From positions 1-49,761 of the forward strand of contig JAPOXD010000025.1 of the NCBI GenBank assembly GCA_026707285.1: DNA of 49,761 bases, read 5' to 3'. This document shows positions 24,283-32,847 of the stretch, piece by piece. A model generated the notes under the pieces. That model saw only the letters and a program-made list of their open reading frames with translations. It made no database searches and was not told the DNA's origin. The translations under genes were made by a program, and so were the position numbers. Source of the stretch: Chloroflexota bacterium (GTDB lineage: Bacteria > Chloroflexota > UBA11872). Every line of letters begins with the position of its first letter. Position 1 is the first letter of the stretch.

Positions 24283-25641
24283 GTGCTTGAAAAAGTGCTG
24301 GTGGCCAACCGCGGCGAAATGGCAGTACGAGTCATTCGGGCGTGTCACGACCTCGGGATTGGAACCGTGGCCATCTACTCGGAGGCCGATGCGGACAGTC
24401 TTCCGGTGCGGATTGCGGATGAGTCGGTGTGCATCGGTCCCGCGGCCTCGAGCGCGAGCTATCTGAACGTCCCTAACATCATCGGGGCCGCGCTCAACAC
24501 CGGCGCCGACGCGGTGCACCCCGGCGCCGGGTTCCTGGCTGAGAATGCCTACTTCGCCGAGGTGTGCGCCCGCTACAACCTGACGTTCGTGGGACCGGCC
24601 CCCGACACCATTCGGGCGTTGGGCGACAAGGTTCAGGCCCGTGCGGCGGCGGTGGCGGCGGGCCTGCCGGTCGTTCCCGGGTCCGAGGAGCCGGTGCGCG
24701 ACGCCACCCATGCGCGTGAAGTCGCGCGGGAAATCGGGTTCCCGGTCGTGCTCAAGGCGGCGGCCGGCGGCGGGGGGCGCGGCATCCGACCGGTTGCCGA
24801 TCCCGATGAGTTGACCGGGCTTTTCTCGCTGGCGCAGGCCGAAGCGCGCGCCTCATTCGGCAGCGGCGACCTCTACGTCGAAAAGCTGATCGAGTCGCCC
24901 CGTCACGTCGAGGTGCAGGTGATCGGCGACGGGCAAACCGTGCTACACGCGTGGCATCGCGAGTGCTCGATTCAACGCCGCTATCAGAAGCTCATCGAGG
25001 AGGCCCCGGCGCCCAATTTGCCGCATGGCTTGAGCGATGACATCACGCAGGCCGCGGTGCGGCTGATGCAGGCGCTCAACTACCACAGCGCGGGCACCGT
25101 TGAATTCCTGGTCGATGCGAGCGGCGACTTCTTCTTCATGGAAGCCAACGCGCGCATCCAGGTGGAACACCCCATCACCGAAGCGATCACCGGTCTGGAC
25201 GTGGTTGCCGCGCAGCTGGGCATCGCCGGGGGCGAGTCGCTCGGCGTATCCCAGGACGACGTGGGCCGCAACGGCCATGCGATCGAGTTTCGCGTGACGG
25301 CGGAAGATCCGACGCGCGACTTTCGCCCGGATTCCGGGCGGATCGCACGGCTGCACCTTCCCGGTGGCTACGGGGTGCGCGTGGACACGCACGTATACGC
25401 GGGCTATGAGGTGCCGCCGTTCTACGATTCGCTGCTGGCGAAGCTCATCGTGTGGGGCGAGACTCGCGCGGAGGCCGTCGATCGGTCGCGTCGCGCCCTG
25501 GCCGAGACGATGATCGAGGGCCCGGCGACCAACCTGGCCTTTCACCAGGCCGTGCTGGATGACGCGCAGTTCGCCGAAGGTACCTACGACGTGGGATATG
25601 TCGAAGCCCTGCATGCCCGGGTGGACGGCGTAACGGCCTAA
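24283..25641 (+). CDS. accC: Biotin carboxylase subunit of acetyl-CoA carboxylase
   Basis: It carboxylates biotin on the carrier protein AccB using ATP and bicarbonate. The 452-residue protein starts with LEKVLVANRGEMAVRVIRA, has the glycine-rich loop KAAAGGGGRGIRPV near residue 163, ECSIQRRYQKLIEEAPAP near residue 227, and the catalytic EANARIQVEHPITE near residue 287. The length is right for a stand-alone subunit (no fused carrier). The carrier accB lies about 7 kb away; the carboxyltransferase genes are not in the window. Start is GTG. Confidence 0.95.
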   Translation: MLEKVLVANRGEMAVRVIRACHDLGIGTVAIYSEADADSLPVRIADESVCIGPAASSASYLNVPNIIGAALNTGADAVHPGAGFLAENAYFAEVCARYNLTFVGPAPDTIRALGDKVQARAAAVAAGLPVVPGSEEPVRDATHAREVAREIGFPVVLKAAAGGGGRGIRPVADPDELTGLFSLAQAEARASFGSGDLYVEKLIESPRHVEVQVIGDGQTVLHAWHRECSIQRRYQKLIEEAPAPNLPHGLSDDITQAAVRLMQALNYHSAGTVEFLVDASGDFFFMEANARIQVEHPITEAITGLDVVAAQLGIAGGESLGVSQDDVGRNGHAIEFRVTAEDPTRDFRPDSGRIARLHLPGGYGVRVDTHVYAGYEVPPFYDSLLAKLIVWGETRAEAVDRSRRALAETMIEGPATNLAFHQAVLDDAQFAEGTYDVGYVEALHARVDGVTA

Positions 25642-25643
25642 CG

Positions 25644-26075
25644 GTGGCTGCACGCCCGCGCCGCGACCGACGCGCCGCCCGCGAAGCTGCCATGCGCCTG
25701 CTGTTCGAAGCGTCGATGCGCGGCGGCGATCCGCTGGACCTCTTCGCGTCGCGGAAACATGAACTGGGCCTGGCGGCTGACGCGCGGGCCTACGCCGAGA
25801 CTCTTGTCCAGGAGGTCGCGGCGCGTTTGGGTGACCTGGATGCGACGATCAGCGAGCTGGCCCCCGCCTGGCCCATCGCCCAGATGGCCCAGCTCGAGGT
25901 GGCGATTCTGCGCATCGGCATCGCCGAGATCGACTCCGGTCGCGTGCCGCCGGCGGTGGCGATCAACGAGGCGGTGGAGCTGGCGAAGCAGTACTGCACG
26001 GAGGGCGGGCGGCGTCTCGTCAACGGCGCGCTGGGAACTCACGTGAGGCGACAGGCGGACTCGCCGGCGTCCTAG
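25644..26075 (+). CDS. nusB: NusB antitermination/termination factor
   Basis: An RNA-binding factor that with NusE (S10) recognises boxA in rRNA leaders and keeps transcription processive. The 143-residue all-helical protein begins ARPRRDRRAAREAAMRLLFE, and its end shows the family motif VPPAVAINEAVELAKQYCTEG followed by RRLVNGALGTH. Start is GTG, 2 bases after accC, so it is co-transcribed with the lipid genes. Confidence 0.92.
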   Translation: MAARPRRDRRAAREAAMRLLFEASMRGGDPLDLFASRKHELGLAADARAYAETLVQEVAARLGDLDATISELAPAWPIAQMAQLEVAILRIGIAEIDSGRVPPAVAINEAVELAKQYCTEGGRRLVNGALGTHVRRQADSPAS

Positions 26076-26090
26076 GCGGTAGGCTTGGCT

Positions 26091-26918
26091 ATGGACGCGG
26101 ACCGACCTGCCGAACCCCCGCAGGAGCCCGAGGAAGAGTCGCAGGACTCGCAGGCGGAACTCGGCGGCGTGATGACGCTGCGCGAGCACCTCCAGGAGCT
26201 GCGCACCCGACTCACCATTGCCGTGCTGGCCGTCATCGTGGCCAGCCTGATCGTTTGGCCGTTCAAGGACTTCGTGTTCGAGGTCGTGCAGTATCCGCTG
26301 CCGCGCGGCGCCATCTTGCAGCAGATTTCTCCCACGGAAACCTTGTTCACGTTCTTCATGATTTCAATCATCGTCGGGTTGGGCATCGCCAGTCCCATCG
26401 TGCTGTATCAGGTGCTGGCGTACGTGGCGCCGGGTCTCTATGAGCACGAAAAGCGCTGGCTGTACTTGAGCATTCCGGCGATCGCGGTCGCGTTTCTCAT
26501 CGGGGCGGCGTTCGCGTGGTTCGTGGTCTTGCGCTTCACGGTTGGGTTTCTGGCGGGATTCGCGCCGAGATCGATTGCCACGGAGTTCACTGTTGCGACC
26601 TGGGTCACGTTCGTCTTGCGCATTCTGCTGGCGGTTGGCATCGCCTTCGAAACGCCATTCTTCATCTTTGCGCTGGCAAAGATCGGCGTGGTGAAGGCCA
26701 GCACGCTCGGCAAGTACCGCCGGTACGCCATCGTCGCGATCGTGATCCTGGCCGCCGTCATCACGCCCACGCCGGACCCATTCACCCAGCTATCGGTGGC
26801 CGTGCCGGTCTACGCGCTTTATGAGATCGGAGTGGTCCTGGCCCGCGTGGCCGCGCCTGAGGATGACCCGGAGGAGGTCGACGGCCAGGCCGGCGCCGAA
26901 CCGGCGGTGAGCACTTAG
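26091..26918 (+). CDS. tatC: TatC, twin-arginine protein translocase subunit
   Basis: A six-helix membrane protein that recognises twin-arginine signal peptides and exports folded proteins. The 275-residue protein has the conserved MTLREHLQELRTRL before the first helix, the PFKDFVF and SPTETLFTFFMISIIVGL segments, FLIGAAFAWFVVLRF near residue 138, and TPTPDPFTQL near the last helices. The ATG at 26091 is preferred to a TTG six bases upstream. Both ends are acidic (an N-terminal stretch rich in Glu/Asp/Pro and an EDDPEEVDG tail), a modest oddity. No tatA or tatB is adjacent. Confidence 0.93.
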   Translation: MDADRPAEPPQEPEEESQDSQAELGGVMTLREHLQELRTRLTIAVLAVIVASLIVWPFKDFVFEVVQYPLPRGAILQQISPTETLFTFFMISIIVGLGIASPIVLYQVLAYVAPGLYEHEKRWLYLSIPAIAVAFLIGAAFAWFVVLRFTVGFLAGFAPRSIATEFTVATWVTFVLRILLAVGIAFETPFFIFALAKIGVVKASTLGKYRRYAIVAIVILAAVITPTPDPFTQLSVAVPVYALYEIGVVLARVAAPEDDPEEVDGQAGAEPAVST

Positions 26919-26939
26919 TCGGAGTCGCCTAGCCCGCAG

Positions 26940-27875
26940 TCATAGCTTGCGGGTGGGCGGCGTGGCCGGCAGATCGAGTTCGAGTACCTCCAGCTCGCGC
27001 CGCATGTCGTCCGGCGGCGCGGCTGCGATCTGCCAGCGATCACCGGCGGGATCGGTGAATTCGAGCATCCAGGCGTGCAGCAGTTGGCGCGTGGCCAGCG
27101 GCGGCTGCGGCCCGTAGCGCGCATCTCCCAGCACCGGGTGGCCGATGGACGCCAGGTGCACGCGAATCTGATGCGTCCGGCCCGTGCGCGGGCGCACGTC
27201 GAGCAGTGCGGCGCTCGCGCTCGTCGCACGCACCGTGTAGGCAGTCTGGGCCGGGCGGCCTGACCGGGTAACCGCCATGTGGGTGCGGCGGGTCGGGTGA
27301 CGGCCGACGGGAGCATCGATTTCGGCGGTTGCGACCGTAGGGCGGCCCTGCACCGCGGCCAGGTAACGCTTGTGAATCTCGCGGCGCTCGAACGCCTGCT
27401 GGAGCGAGTGGTAGGCCGCCGCCGTCCGCGCAACGAGGACGACGCCCGAGGTGTCGCGATCGAGGCGGTGCACGATGCCCGGACGGCGTGGATTGCCGAT
27501 GTCGGCCACCTCGGGATAGTGGGCAAGCAGCCGATGGGCAAGCGTCGCCGGCTCATCGGCGGCGCCCGGGTGCATGACCAGCCCCGGCGGCTTGTCCACG
27601 ACGACGAGATCGGGCGTCTCGAGCAGCACATGCAGCGGGCTGGAATCGGGCGCCAGGGAGCTGCGGATCTCGTCGATTTCAACCACGACGTGGTCGCCGG
27701 CGGACACGCGATGGTCGGGATCCCGGGGCTCGTCGTTGACGAGGACCCGCTCGGCCTGGATCAGCCGGGCCGCGCGCGTGCGGCTCAACGCTGGGGCGGC
27801 ATCGGCCACAAAGCGGTCCAGCCGGCGTCCGGCGGCGGAATCGGGAACGACGAGGCTTTGCGTGGCCGCGCTCAC
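26940..27875 (-). CDS. RluD-family 23S rRNA pseudouridine synthase
   Basis: A cytosolic enzyme that isomerises specific uridines in large-subunit rRNA. The 311-residue protein has an N-terminal S4 RNA-binding domain (GRRLDRFVADAAPALSRTRA near residue 15) and the catalytic domain with GIVHRLDRDTSGVVLVART near residue 133, whose Asp is the nucleophile. Later motifs are RTHMAVTRSGRPAQTAY and RPRTGRTHQIRVHLASIGHP near residue 220. Length and S4 domain favour RluD over RluA or RluC, but the exact target cannot be fixed from sequence. Start is GTG. It is convergent with tatC (21 bases apart) and divergent from lepB. Confidence 0.93.
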   Translation of the reverse strand: MSAATQSLVVPDSAAGRRLDRFVADAAPALSRTRAARLIQAERVLVNDEPRDPDHRVSAGDHVVVEIDEIRSSLAPDSSPLHVLLETPDLVVVDKPPGLVMHPGAADEPATLAHRLLAHYPEVADIGNPRRPGIVHRLDRDTSGVVLVARTAAAYHSLQQAFERREIHKRYLAAVQGRPTVATAEIDAPVGRHPTRRTHMAVTRSGRPAQTAYTVRATSASAALLDVRPRTGRTHQIRVHLASIGHPVLGDARYGPQPPLATRQLLHAWMLEFTDPAGDRWQIAAAPPDDMRRELEVLELDLPATPPTRKL

Positions 27876-27921
27876 GGTCGTGACCCGGCCGTCACATCCG
27901 CGCCCGCGCGTGGCCGCTGCC

Positions 27922-27927
27922 TATACT
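27922..27927 (+). promoter_or_regulatory. -10 box before lepB
   Basis: TATACT sits in the rluD-type/lepB divergent intergenic region, 42 bases before the lepB ATG. The sequence at the -35 distance (CGCGCC) is not a match, so only the -10 is supported. Similar isolated -10 boxes precede fabF, coaD and other first genes here. Confidence 0.4.
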
Positions 27928-27969
27928 CGTGGCGGGCGCGCCCGGTTCGGGCCGTCCTTCTCATGGGGA

Positions 27970-28560
27970 ATGGCTTCGGCAGTGCTGCGGCGCAATAGCA
28001 ATGTCCTGCTCGAGATCACGGAAACCGTGCTCCTGGCATTGCTGATCTTCTTCGGCACGCGGATGGTGGTCCAAAACTTTCGCGTGGACGGCGGCAGCAT
28101 GGTGCCGGTGCTCGAGAACGGGGAGTTTCTCCTGGTGAATAAACTGGCATACGTCGCCGCGAAGCCCGATCGCGGCGACGTGGTCGTGTTTCGATCGCCA
28201 GCCAACCCAGAGGAAGACCTGGTGAAGCGAATCGTCGGGCTGCCAAATGAGACGATCGAATTCCACGACGGCGGCGTTTATGTGAACGGGCGTCGCCTGG
28301 ATGAAGACGCGTACTTTGCCGGAGCCACCGCGCCAGGAAGGGACCGCAGCCTGGTCGTCCCCGAGCAGGGGTACTTCGTGCTCGGCGACAACCGGGGGCA
28401 AAGCATCGACTCGCGGCGCTTCCGCATCGTGCCGGAGGCGGCGATCGTCGGGAAGGTCTGGCTGGTGTATTGGCCGGTGGGAAGGTTTGGCGTGCTGCAC
28501 GGCGCCGCCCCCGGTTTCGAGCCGGTCCCGGAGCGCATCAGCCTGCTGCCGGCGGCCTAG
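27970..28560 (+). CDS. lepB: Signal peptidase I
   Basis: The membrane-anchored Ser/Lys protease that cleaves Sec and Tat signal peptides. The 196-residue protein has one N-terminal transmembrane segment (ITETVLLALLIFFGTRMVV), the catalytic serine in GGSMVPVLENGEFLLVNK near residue 40, the catalytic lysine in EEDLVKRIVGLPNE near residue 80, and box E GDNRGQSIDSRRFRIV near residue 140. The ATG at 27970 gives the normal short cytoplasmic start; longer frames run into the rluD-type gene. Its 3' end overlaps the convergent HIT gene by 23 bases. Confidence 0.95.
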   Translation: MASAVLRRNSNVLLEITETVLLALLIFFGTRMVVQNFRVDGGSMVPVLENGEFLLVNKLAYVAAKPDRGDVVVFRSPANPEEDLVKRIVGLPNETIEFHDGGVYVNGRRLDEDAYFAGATAPGRDRSLVVPEQGYFVLGDNRGQSIDSRRFRIVPEAAIVGKVWLVYWPVGRFGVLHGAAPGFEPVPERISLLPAA

Positions 28561-29068
28561 CCCGCGCCGCTTCGTCGTCGCCGGGCCACGCCTCGATCAG
28601 TCGGCGCTTCGTTTGGTCCAGCGATTCCGGGAGCACCTTGGTGTCGGCCGTCACGGCCATGAAGCTGGTGTCGCCCTCCCAGCGAGGCACAAGGTGAAAG
28701 TGCAGGTGGGCGGGGATGCCGGCGCCGGCGGCGCGGCCGAGGTTCATTCCGACATTGAACGCGTCGGGCCCCAGCGCATCGCCCAGCGCCATTCGCCCTT
28801 GCGTCAAGAGGTGCATCAGCTCGGCCGCCTCATCGGGCGTTAGGTCCACGATGTCCGCCACGTGACGGTAGGGCAACACCATGAGATGCCCGTTGTTGTA
28901 GGGAAACAGGTTGAGGGTGGCGTAGGTCAGCCGCCCGGCCTTGACGATCAGCTCAGGAAGCCCGTCCGCAGTCTGGCGGTCGGTGCAAAACGGACAAGCG
29001 GACGTCTCGTCGGTCGCCGCCGCCACGTACTCCAATCGCCACGGGCTCCAAAGTCGCTGCGAGACCAT
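28538..29068 (-). CDS. HIT-family nucleotide hydrolase/phosphorylase
   Basis: A 176-residue histidine-triad protein. The start MVSQRLWSPWRLEYV and the CPFC pair near residue 25 resemble the AP4A phosphorylase-type HIT group. NLFPYNNGHLMVLPYRHV near residue 53 and the triad HLHFHLVPRW near residue 121 are intact. Relatives act on diadenosine polyphosphates or other nucleotide phosphates; the substrate is not determined here. The ATG at 29068 is the start; longer frames upstream show no family similarity. It is divergent from the aminotransferase (69 bases) and convergent with lepB. Confidence 0.92.
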   Translation of the reverse strand: MVSQRLWSPWRLEYVAAATDETSACPFCTDRQTADGLPELIVKAGRLTYATLNLFPYNNGHLMVLPYRHVADIVDLTPDEAAELMHLLTQGRMALGDALGPDAFNVGMNLGRAAGAGIPAHLHFHLVPRWEGDTSFMAVTADTKVLPESLDQTKRRLIEAWPGDDEAARARPPAAG

Positions 29069-29125
29069 CTGGGTGTCCCGGGGGCCTGTCTGCGGATGGT
29101 ACCGAGCGCGGCGGGCTCGCGCTGA

Positions 29126-29131
29126 TACGAT
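29126..29131 (+). promoter_or_regulatory. -10 box placed for a leaderless transcript
   Basis: TACGAT lies only six bases before the ATG of the aminotransferase, so transcription would start at or next to the start codon. No -35 match and no Shine-Dalgarno are visible in front of the gene, consistent with leaderless expression. Confidence 0.4.
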
Positions 29132-29137
29132 CGGCGG

Positions 29138-30337
29138 ATGAGCTTGAGCCGTTTTCACAGCCCGGTTGCCCGGGCGATGGAGCAGAACCCGCTGCGGCCG
29201 AACTGGTCGATGCAGCGGCCCGGAGTGCTGAGCCTGGCCTTCGGGTTTCCAGACGCCGCGAGTTTTCCGTATGACGATCTGGGCCGCGTGACCCGCGATC
29301 TCATGGCGCAGCGGAATGCCGACGCGTTGCAATATGGCCCCGTCTCCGGTCCCGAGCCGCTGCGGGCGTTTGTGGCGGACTGGGTGCGGGCGACCGAGGG
29401 CCTGCCGGTGGGTCCCGAACACGTGCTCATCACGAGCGGCGCGTCGCAGGCCATTGTGCTCACCGCGCGTTTGCTGGTGCCGGCCGGCGGGACCATTCTG
29501 GTCGAGTCGCCCACCTTCATCGGGGCGCTGTGGTTCTTGCGTGGGCTCGGTCTGGAGGTCGTTGGGGTTCCCGCGGACGAGGAAGGGATCGACCCTGACG
29601 CGCTCGAGGGCACGGTGCAGCGCCTACGCGGCGCCGGCACCGAAGCCAACGTCGTCTACACCATGCCCACGGTCCACAATCCGATTGGCACCAACGCGTC
29701 GGATACCCGCCGGCGGGAGCTCGCCGACCTTGCGCAGCGTCTCGACCTGGCGCTTCTCGAAGATGACGCCTACGGCGATTTGATCTTCGACGGCAGCCGC
29801 CCGAAGGCGTTGTATGCGCTGGCCGGGCCCGAGCGGGTCATCAAGATGGGCACGTTTTCAAAGCTCGTCGCCGGCGGCATGCGGCTGGGCTGGGCCCTGG
29901 CCGATCCGGAAGACGTGGCGACCATGTGCAGCTTGAAGGCTGACAGCGCGAGCAGTCCGTTTGCGGCTTGGGCAGCGGCGGAATACCTGGCCGGCGGCGC
30001 GTTGTTCGAACGCGTGCCCGCGCTGCGCACGCTCTATCGAGCCCGGCGTGACGCCATGCTCGAGGAATTGGAGCCGTTGGCGCGGCTTGGCTGCACCTGG
30101 ACTCGCCCCGTGGGCGGCTTCTTCGTGTGGCTCACGCTGCCCCAGGGAGTGGATAGCGAGACGATTCGTCCCACGATTGAGGATCACGGCGTCACCTATC
30201 TCGCCGGCCACCACTGCTTCGCCGACGGCGCGCGGCGCCGCGACATTCGGCTGGCGTATAGCTATCTGCCCGAAGACCAGATTCGGGAAGGCGTGCGGCG
30301 ACTAGTTCGAGGGCTTGAGGCGGTCCTGGCGAACTAG
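29138..30337 (+). CDS. PLP-dependent class I/II aminotransferase
   Basis: A fold-type I aminotransferase of 399 residues, similar in layout to the LysN/2-aminoadipate and MocR-like group. The PLP-binding lysine is in MGTFSKLVAGGMRLGW near residue 245. Other conserved elements are LITSGASQAIVLTARLL near residue 98, YTMPTVHNPIGTN near residue 185 and LLEDDAYGDLIFDG near residue 208, with the PLP-stacking and pyridine-nitrogen residues. RDIRLAYSY near residue 368 carries the substrate-carboxylate arginine. The amino donor cannot be told from sequence. The stop codon overlaps the fabH stop on the other strand (CTAG at 30334-30337). Confidence 0.92.
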   Translation: MSLSRFHSPVARAMEQNPLRPNWSMQRPGVLSLAFGFPDAASFPYDDLGRVTRDLMAQRNADALQYGPVSGPEPLRAFVADWVRATEGLPVGPEHVLITSGASQAIVLTARLLVPAGGTILVESPTFIGALWFLRGLGLEVVGVPADEEGIDPDALEGTVQRLRGAGTEANVVYTMPTVHNPIGTNASDTRRRELADLAQRLDLALLEDDAYGDLIFDGSRPKALYALAGPERVIKMGTFSKLVAGGMRLGWALADPEDVATMCSLKADSASSPFAAWAAAEYLAGGALFERVPALRTLYRARRDAMLEELEPLARLGCTWTRPVGGFFVWLTLPQGVDSETIRPTIEDHGVTYLAGHHCFADGARRRDIRLAYSYLPEDQIREGVRRLVRGLEAVLAN

Positions 30338-31398
30338 CGGAGGCGCCGCGCCGCCGAAGCGGACTTTTGCGGCACGGTGGCGCTCATGCCCGACGCGCGG
30401 CCATCGCTCGGCGTGACCGGGGCTGTCCACTCCACCGCCACCGCCGCCCAGGAAAGCCCCGCCCCAAAACCCACCAGGACAAGGCGGTCGCCTTGGTTCA
30501 CGCGCCCCTGAGCGATGGCCTCGCAGAGGGCGATTGGGATCGACGCCGACGACGTGTTTCCGTAGACATCCGCGTTGACGATGACCCGCTCTTCCGACAG
30601 GCGCAGCTCATTGGCGACGGCGTCGATGATCCGCAGATTCGCTTGATGCGGGATGAAGAGATCGAGGTCGCTGGGCTGCCATCCGGCGCGTGCCATGGCC
30701 ACGGCAGCCGCGCGGACCGTGGCCTTGACGGCGAACTTGTAGACCGCTCGCCCGTTCATCGAAATCAGATGCAGGCGGTCACGAACTGATTCCATGCTCG
30801 CCGGAAGCTTGCTGCCGCCGGCGGGAATGTGCAGCAGCGGAGCTCCGCTTCCGTCCGAGCCGAGCGAGTTGCCCCGGATCCCTCCGGTGGCGCTGCCTTG
30901 CATGACGACGGCGCCCGCGCCGTCGCCGAACAGGACGCAGGTCGAGCGATCGGTCCAATCGACGACCCGTGACATCGTCTCGGAGCCGATCACCAGTACG
31001 GTCTGCACCGACCCGGCGTCGATGAGCGCGCGCCCGATTTCCAGCCCGTAGGTGAAGCCGGCGCAGGCGGCATTGAGATCGAACGCGCCGGCGCTGCGGG
31101 CCCCAATCGCGTCCTGAATGAGGTTGGCCGTCGCCGGCATGGGCGTTTCCGGCGTGAGCGTGGCCACGATGACCATGTCGACGTCGGCCGCCGACAGCCC
31201 GGCCTGATCCAGCGCCCGGGTGGCCGCGTCGAGTCCGAGGCTGAAGGTCGTGTCGCCGTCGTCCGCGATTCGCCGCTGCCGGATGCCGGTCCGTGACACG
31301 ATCCAGGCATCGGTGGTGTCCACCATGGACTCGAGATGGGCATTGGTCCAGATCTGCTCCGGAACCGCCATTCCCCATCCGACAATCGTGGCCGACAT
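30334..31398 (-). CDS. fabH: 3-oxoacyl-[ACP] synthase III
   Basis: It starts fatty-acid chains by condensing acyl-CoA with malonyl-ACP. The 354-residue protein has the catalytic Cys in DLNAACAGFTYGLEIG near residue 112, His in IPHQANLRIID near residue 248, and Asn in VYGNTSSASIP near residue 278. After the normal end of the fold (near GFGAGLSWAAVAVEW) there is a tail of about 27 residues rich in Ala, Ser and Arg. A Shine-Dalgarno GAGAGG lies five to ten bases before the ATG. It is convergent with the aminotransferase and divergent from fabF. Confidence 0.94.
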   Translation of the reverse strand: MSATIVGWGMAVPEQIWTNAHLESMVDTTDAWIVSRTGIRQRRIADDGDTTFSLGLDAATRALDQAGLSAADVDMVIVATLTPETPMPATANLIQDAIGARSAGAFDLNAACAGFTYGLEIGRALIDAGSVQTVLVIGSETMSRVVDWTDRSTCVLFGDGAGAVVMQGSATGGIRGNSLGSDGSGAPLLHIPAGGSKLPASMESVRDRLHLISMNGRAVYKFAVKATVRAAAVAMARAGWQPSDLDLFIPHQANLRIIDAVANELRLSEERVIVNADVYGNTSSASIPIALCEAIAQGRVNQGDRLVLVGFGAGLSWAAVAVEWTAPVTPSDGRASGMSATVPQKSASAARRLR

Positions 31399-31418
31399 TG
31401 AACCTCTCGGTGTAGACG

Positions 31419-31440
31419 AAAAGCGGCCGCCGTGGCGGCC
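31419..31440 (-). terminator. Terminator-like hairpin in the fabH leader
   Basis: On the minus strand GGCCGC-CACG-GCGGCC forms a 6-bp GC stem followed by GCTTTTCG. It lies about 20-40 bases before the fabH ATG, with no minus-strand gene upstream of it within this intergenic region. The T run is only four, so an attenuator role is tentative. Confidence 0.35.
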
Positions 31441-31524
31441 CGCCTCGCAGAATAGCGCGAAGCCGATTCTTGTTCGACCGGCCGCGGACGGCTCGCCGAT
31501 GGCGTTTCCGGACCGGTCCCGCGA

Positions 31525-31530
31525 TATACT
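31525..31530 (+). promoter_or_regulatory. -10 box before fabF
   Basis: TATACT in the fabH/fabF divergent region, preceded by GCGA. No good -35 is seen. It would start transcription near 31537, ahead of candidate fabF start codons at 31551, 31569 and 31590. Confidence 0.4.
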
Positions 31531-31589
31531 TCGTGTGGCGCACTTATCCCATGCTTGCGCCAGCCCTCATGGCATCAGCACGGATTTCC

Positions 31590-32831
31590 ATGGACGATCG
31601 AGTCGTCGTGACAGGCTATGGGGCGGTGACCCCACTCGCGGACAACGCCGACGAGACGTGGCGGGCCGTTCTGAGCGGACGAAGCGGCATTGGGCGGATT
31701 ACGGCCTTCGATACCGCCGCCTTTACGTCGCAGATCGCGGGTGAGGTCATCCCGTGGGACCCCAAGGCGAAGCTCGGCGCCAAGCACGCGCGCCGCACCG
31801 ATCGGTTCACGCAGTTTGCGCTGGAAGCGTCTCGGGCGGCGCTGGAGCATTCGGGATTCGAAATCACCGATGCCAACCGCCACCGCGTCGGCGTCTACAT
31901 AGGCACCGGAATCGGTGGCCTGGTGTTCTTGCAGAACCAGACCGACGTGCTCCGCGAACGCGGTCCGTCCCGGGTGAGTCCTTTCCTCATTCCGCTCATC
32001 ATCGGGAACATGGCCGCCGGAATGGTCTCGATGGAGTACGGCATCGAGGGGCCCAATCTCGCCGTGGTCTCCGCCTGCGCGACAGGCGCGCACTCCATTG
32101 GCGAGGCGGCCGAGGTCATCAGGCGAGGCGAGGCCGACGTCATGCTGGCGGGCGGCACCGAAGGCGCGATTTCGCCGATTGGTCTCGCCGGATTTTGCGC
32201 CGGGCGGGCGCTCTCGACGCGAAACGACGAGCCCGAGCGCGCGTCACGTCCGTTCGATAGGGATCGCGATGGATTCGTCGCCGCCGAAGGCGCCGGAGTC
32301 TTGATTCTCGAGTCCTATTCGCATGCCGCGGCGCGAGGGGCCGAGATTTGCGGCGAGCTCCTGGGATATGGCGCGTCCGCCGACGCCTTCCACATGACCC
32401 AGCCGCCGGCGGATGGCCGTGGCGCTCGCCTCGCCATGGAGAACGCCCTGCGGAACGCCCGGCTCGACAGCTCCGACATCGACTACGTCAACGCCCATGG
32501 CACCGCCACCGAACAGGGTGACGCCGCCGAGACCCAAGCCCTTAAGGCCATCTTCAACAATGGGGCGGCGGATGTTCCGGTCAGCTCAACGAAGTCAATG
32601 ATGGGACACCTCATTGGCGCCGCGGGGGCCGTGGAACTCATTCTCTGTCTGCAAGCTCTGCGGGATAACGTGGCGCCGCCGACGATCAACTACGAGGTGC
32701 CGGACCCGGCCTGCGACTTGGACTACGTGCCCAACCAGGCTCGCGAGTTGCCACTCCGCCGGGTGATGTCAAACAGCTTCGGTTTCGGAGGACAGAACGC
32801 CGCGCTGATCGTCGGGTCTGACGCCGGCTAA
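31590..32831 (+). CDS. fabF: 3-oxoacyl-[ACP] synthase II
   Basis: The elongation condensing enzyme that joins acyl-ACP and malonyl-ACP. The protein from ATG 31590 is 413 residues, the family's usual length. It starts MDDRVVVTGYGAVTPLADN, has the catalytic Cys in VVSACATGAHSIGEA near residue 163, the first His in VNAHGTATEQGD near residue 303 and the second in KSMMGHLIGAAGAVE near residue 338. The glycine-rich end SNSFGFGGQNAALIV is intact. In-frame ATGs at 31569 and 31551 exist but give an extension without family similarity. It leads accB, bioY and acpP. Confidence 0.93.
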   Translation: MDDRVVVTGYGAVTPLADNADETWRAVLSGRSGIGRITAFDTAAFTSQIAGEVIPWDPKAKLGAKHARRTDRFTQFALEASRAALEHSGFEITDANRHRVGVYIGTGIGGLVFLQNQTDVLRERGPSRVSPFLIPLIIGNMAAGMVSMEYGIEGPNLAVVSACATGAHSIGEAAEVIRRGEADVMLAGGTEGAISPIGLAGFCAGRALSTRNDEPERASRPFDRDRDGFVAAEGAGVLILESYSHAAARGAEICGELLGYGASADAFHMTQPPADGRGARLAMENALRNARLDSSDIDYVNAHGTATEQGDAAETQALKAIFNNGAADVPVSSTKSMMGHLIGAAGAVELILCLQALRDNVAPPTINYEVPDPACDLDYVPNQARELPLRRVMSNSFGFGGQNAALIVGSDAG

Positions 32832-32847
32832 GGGTGGCCGCCGCGGA

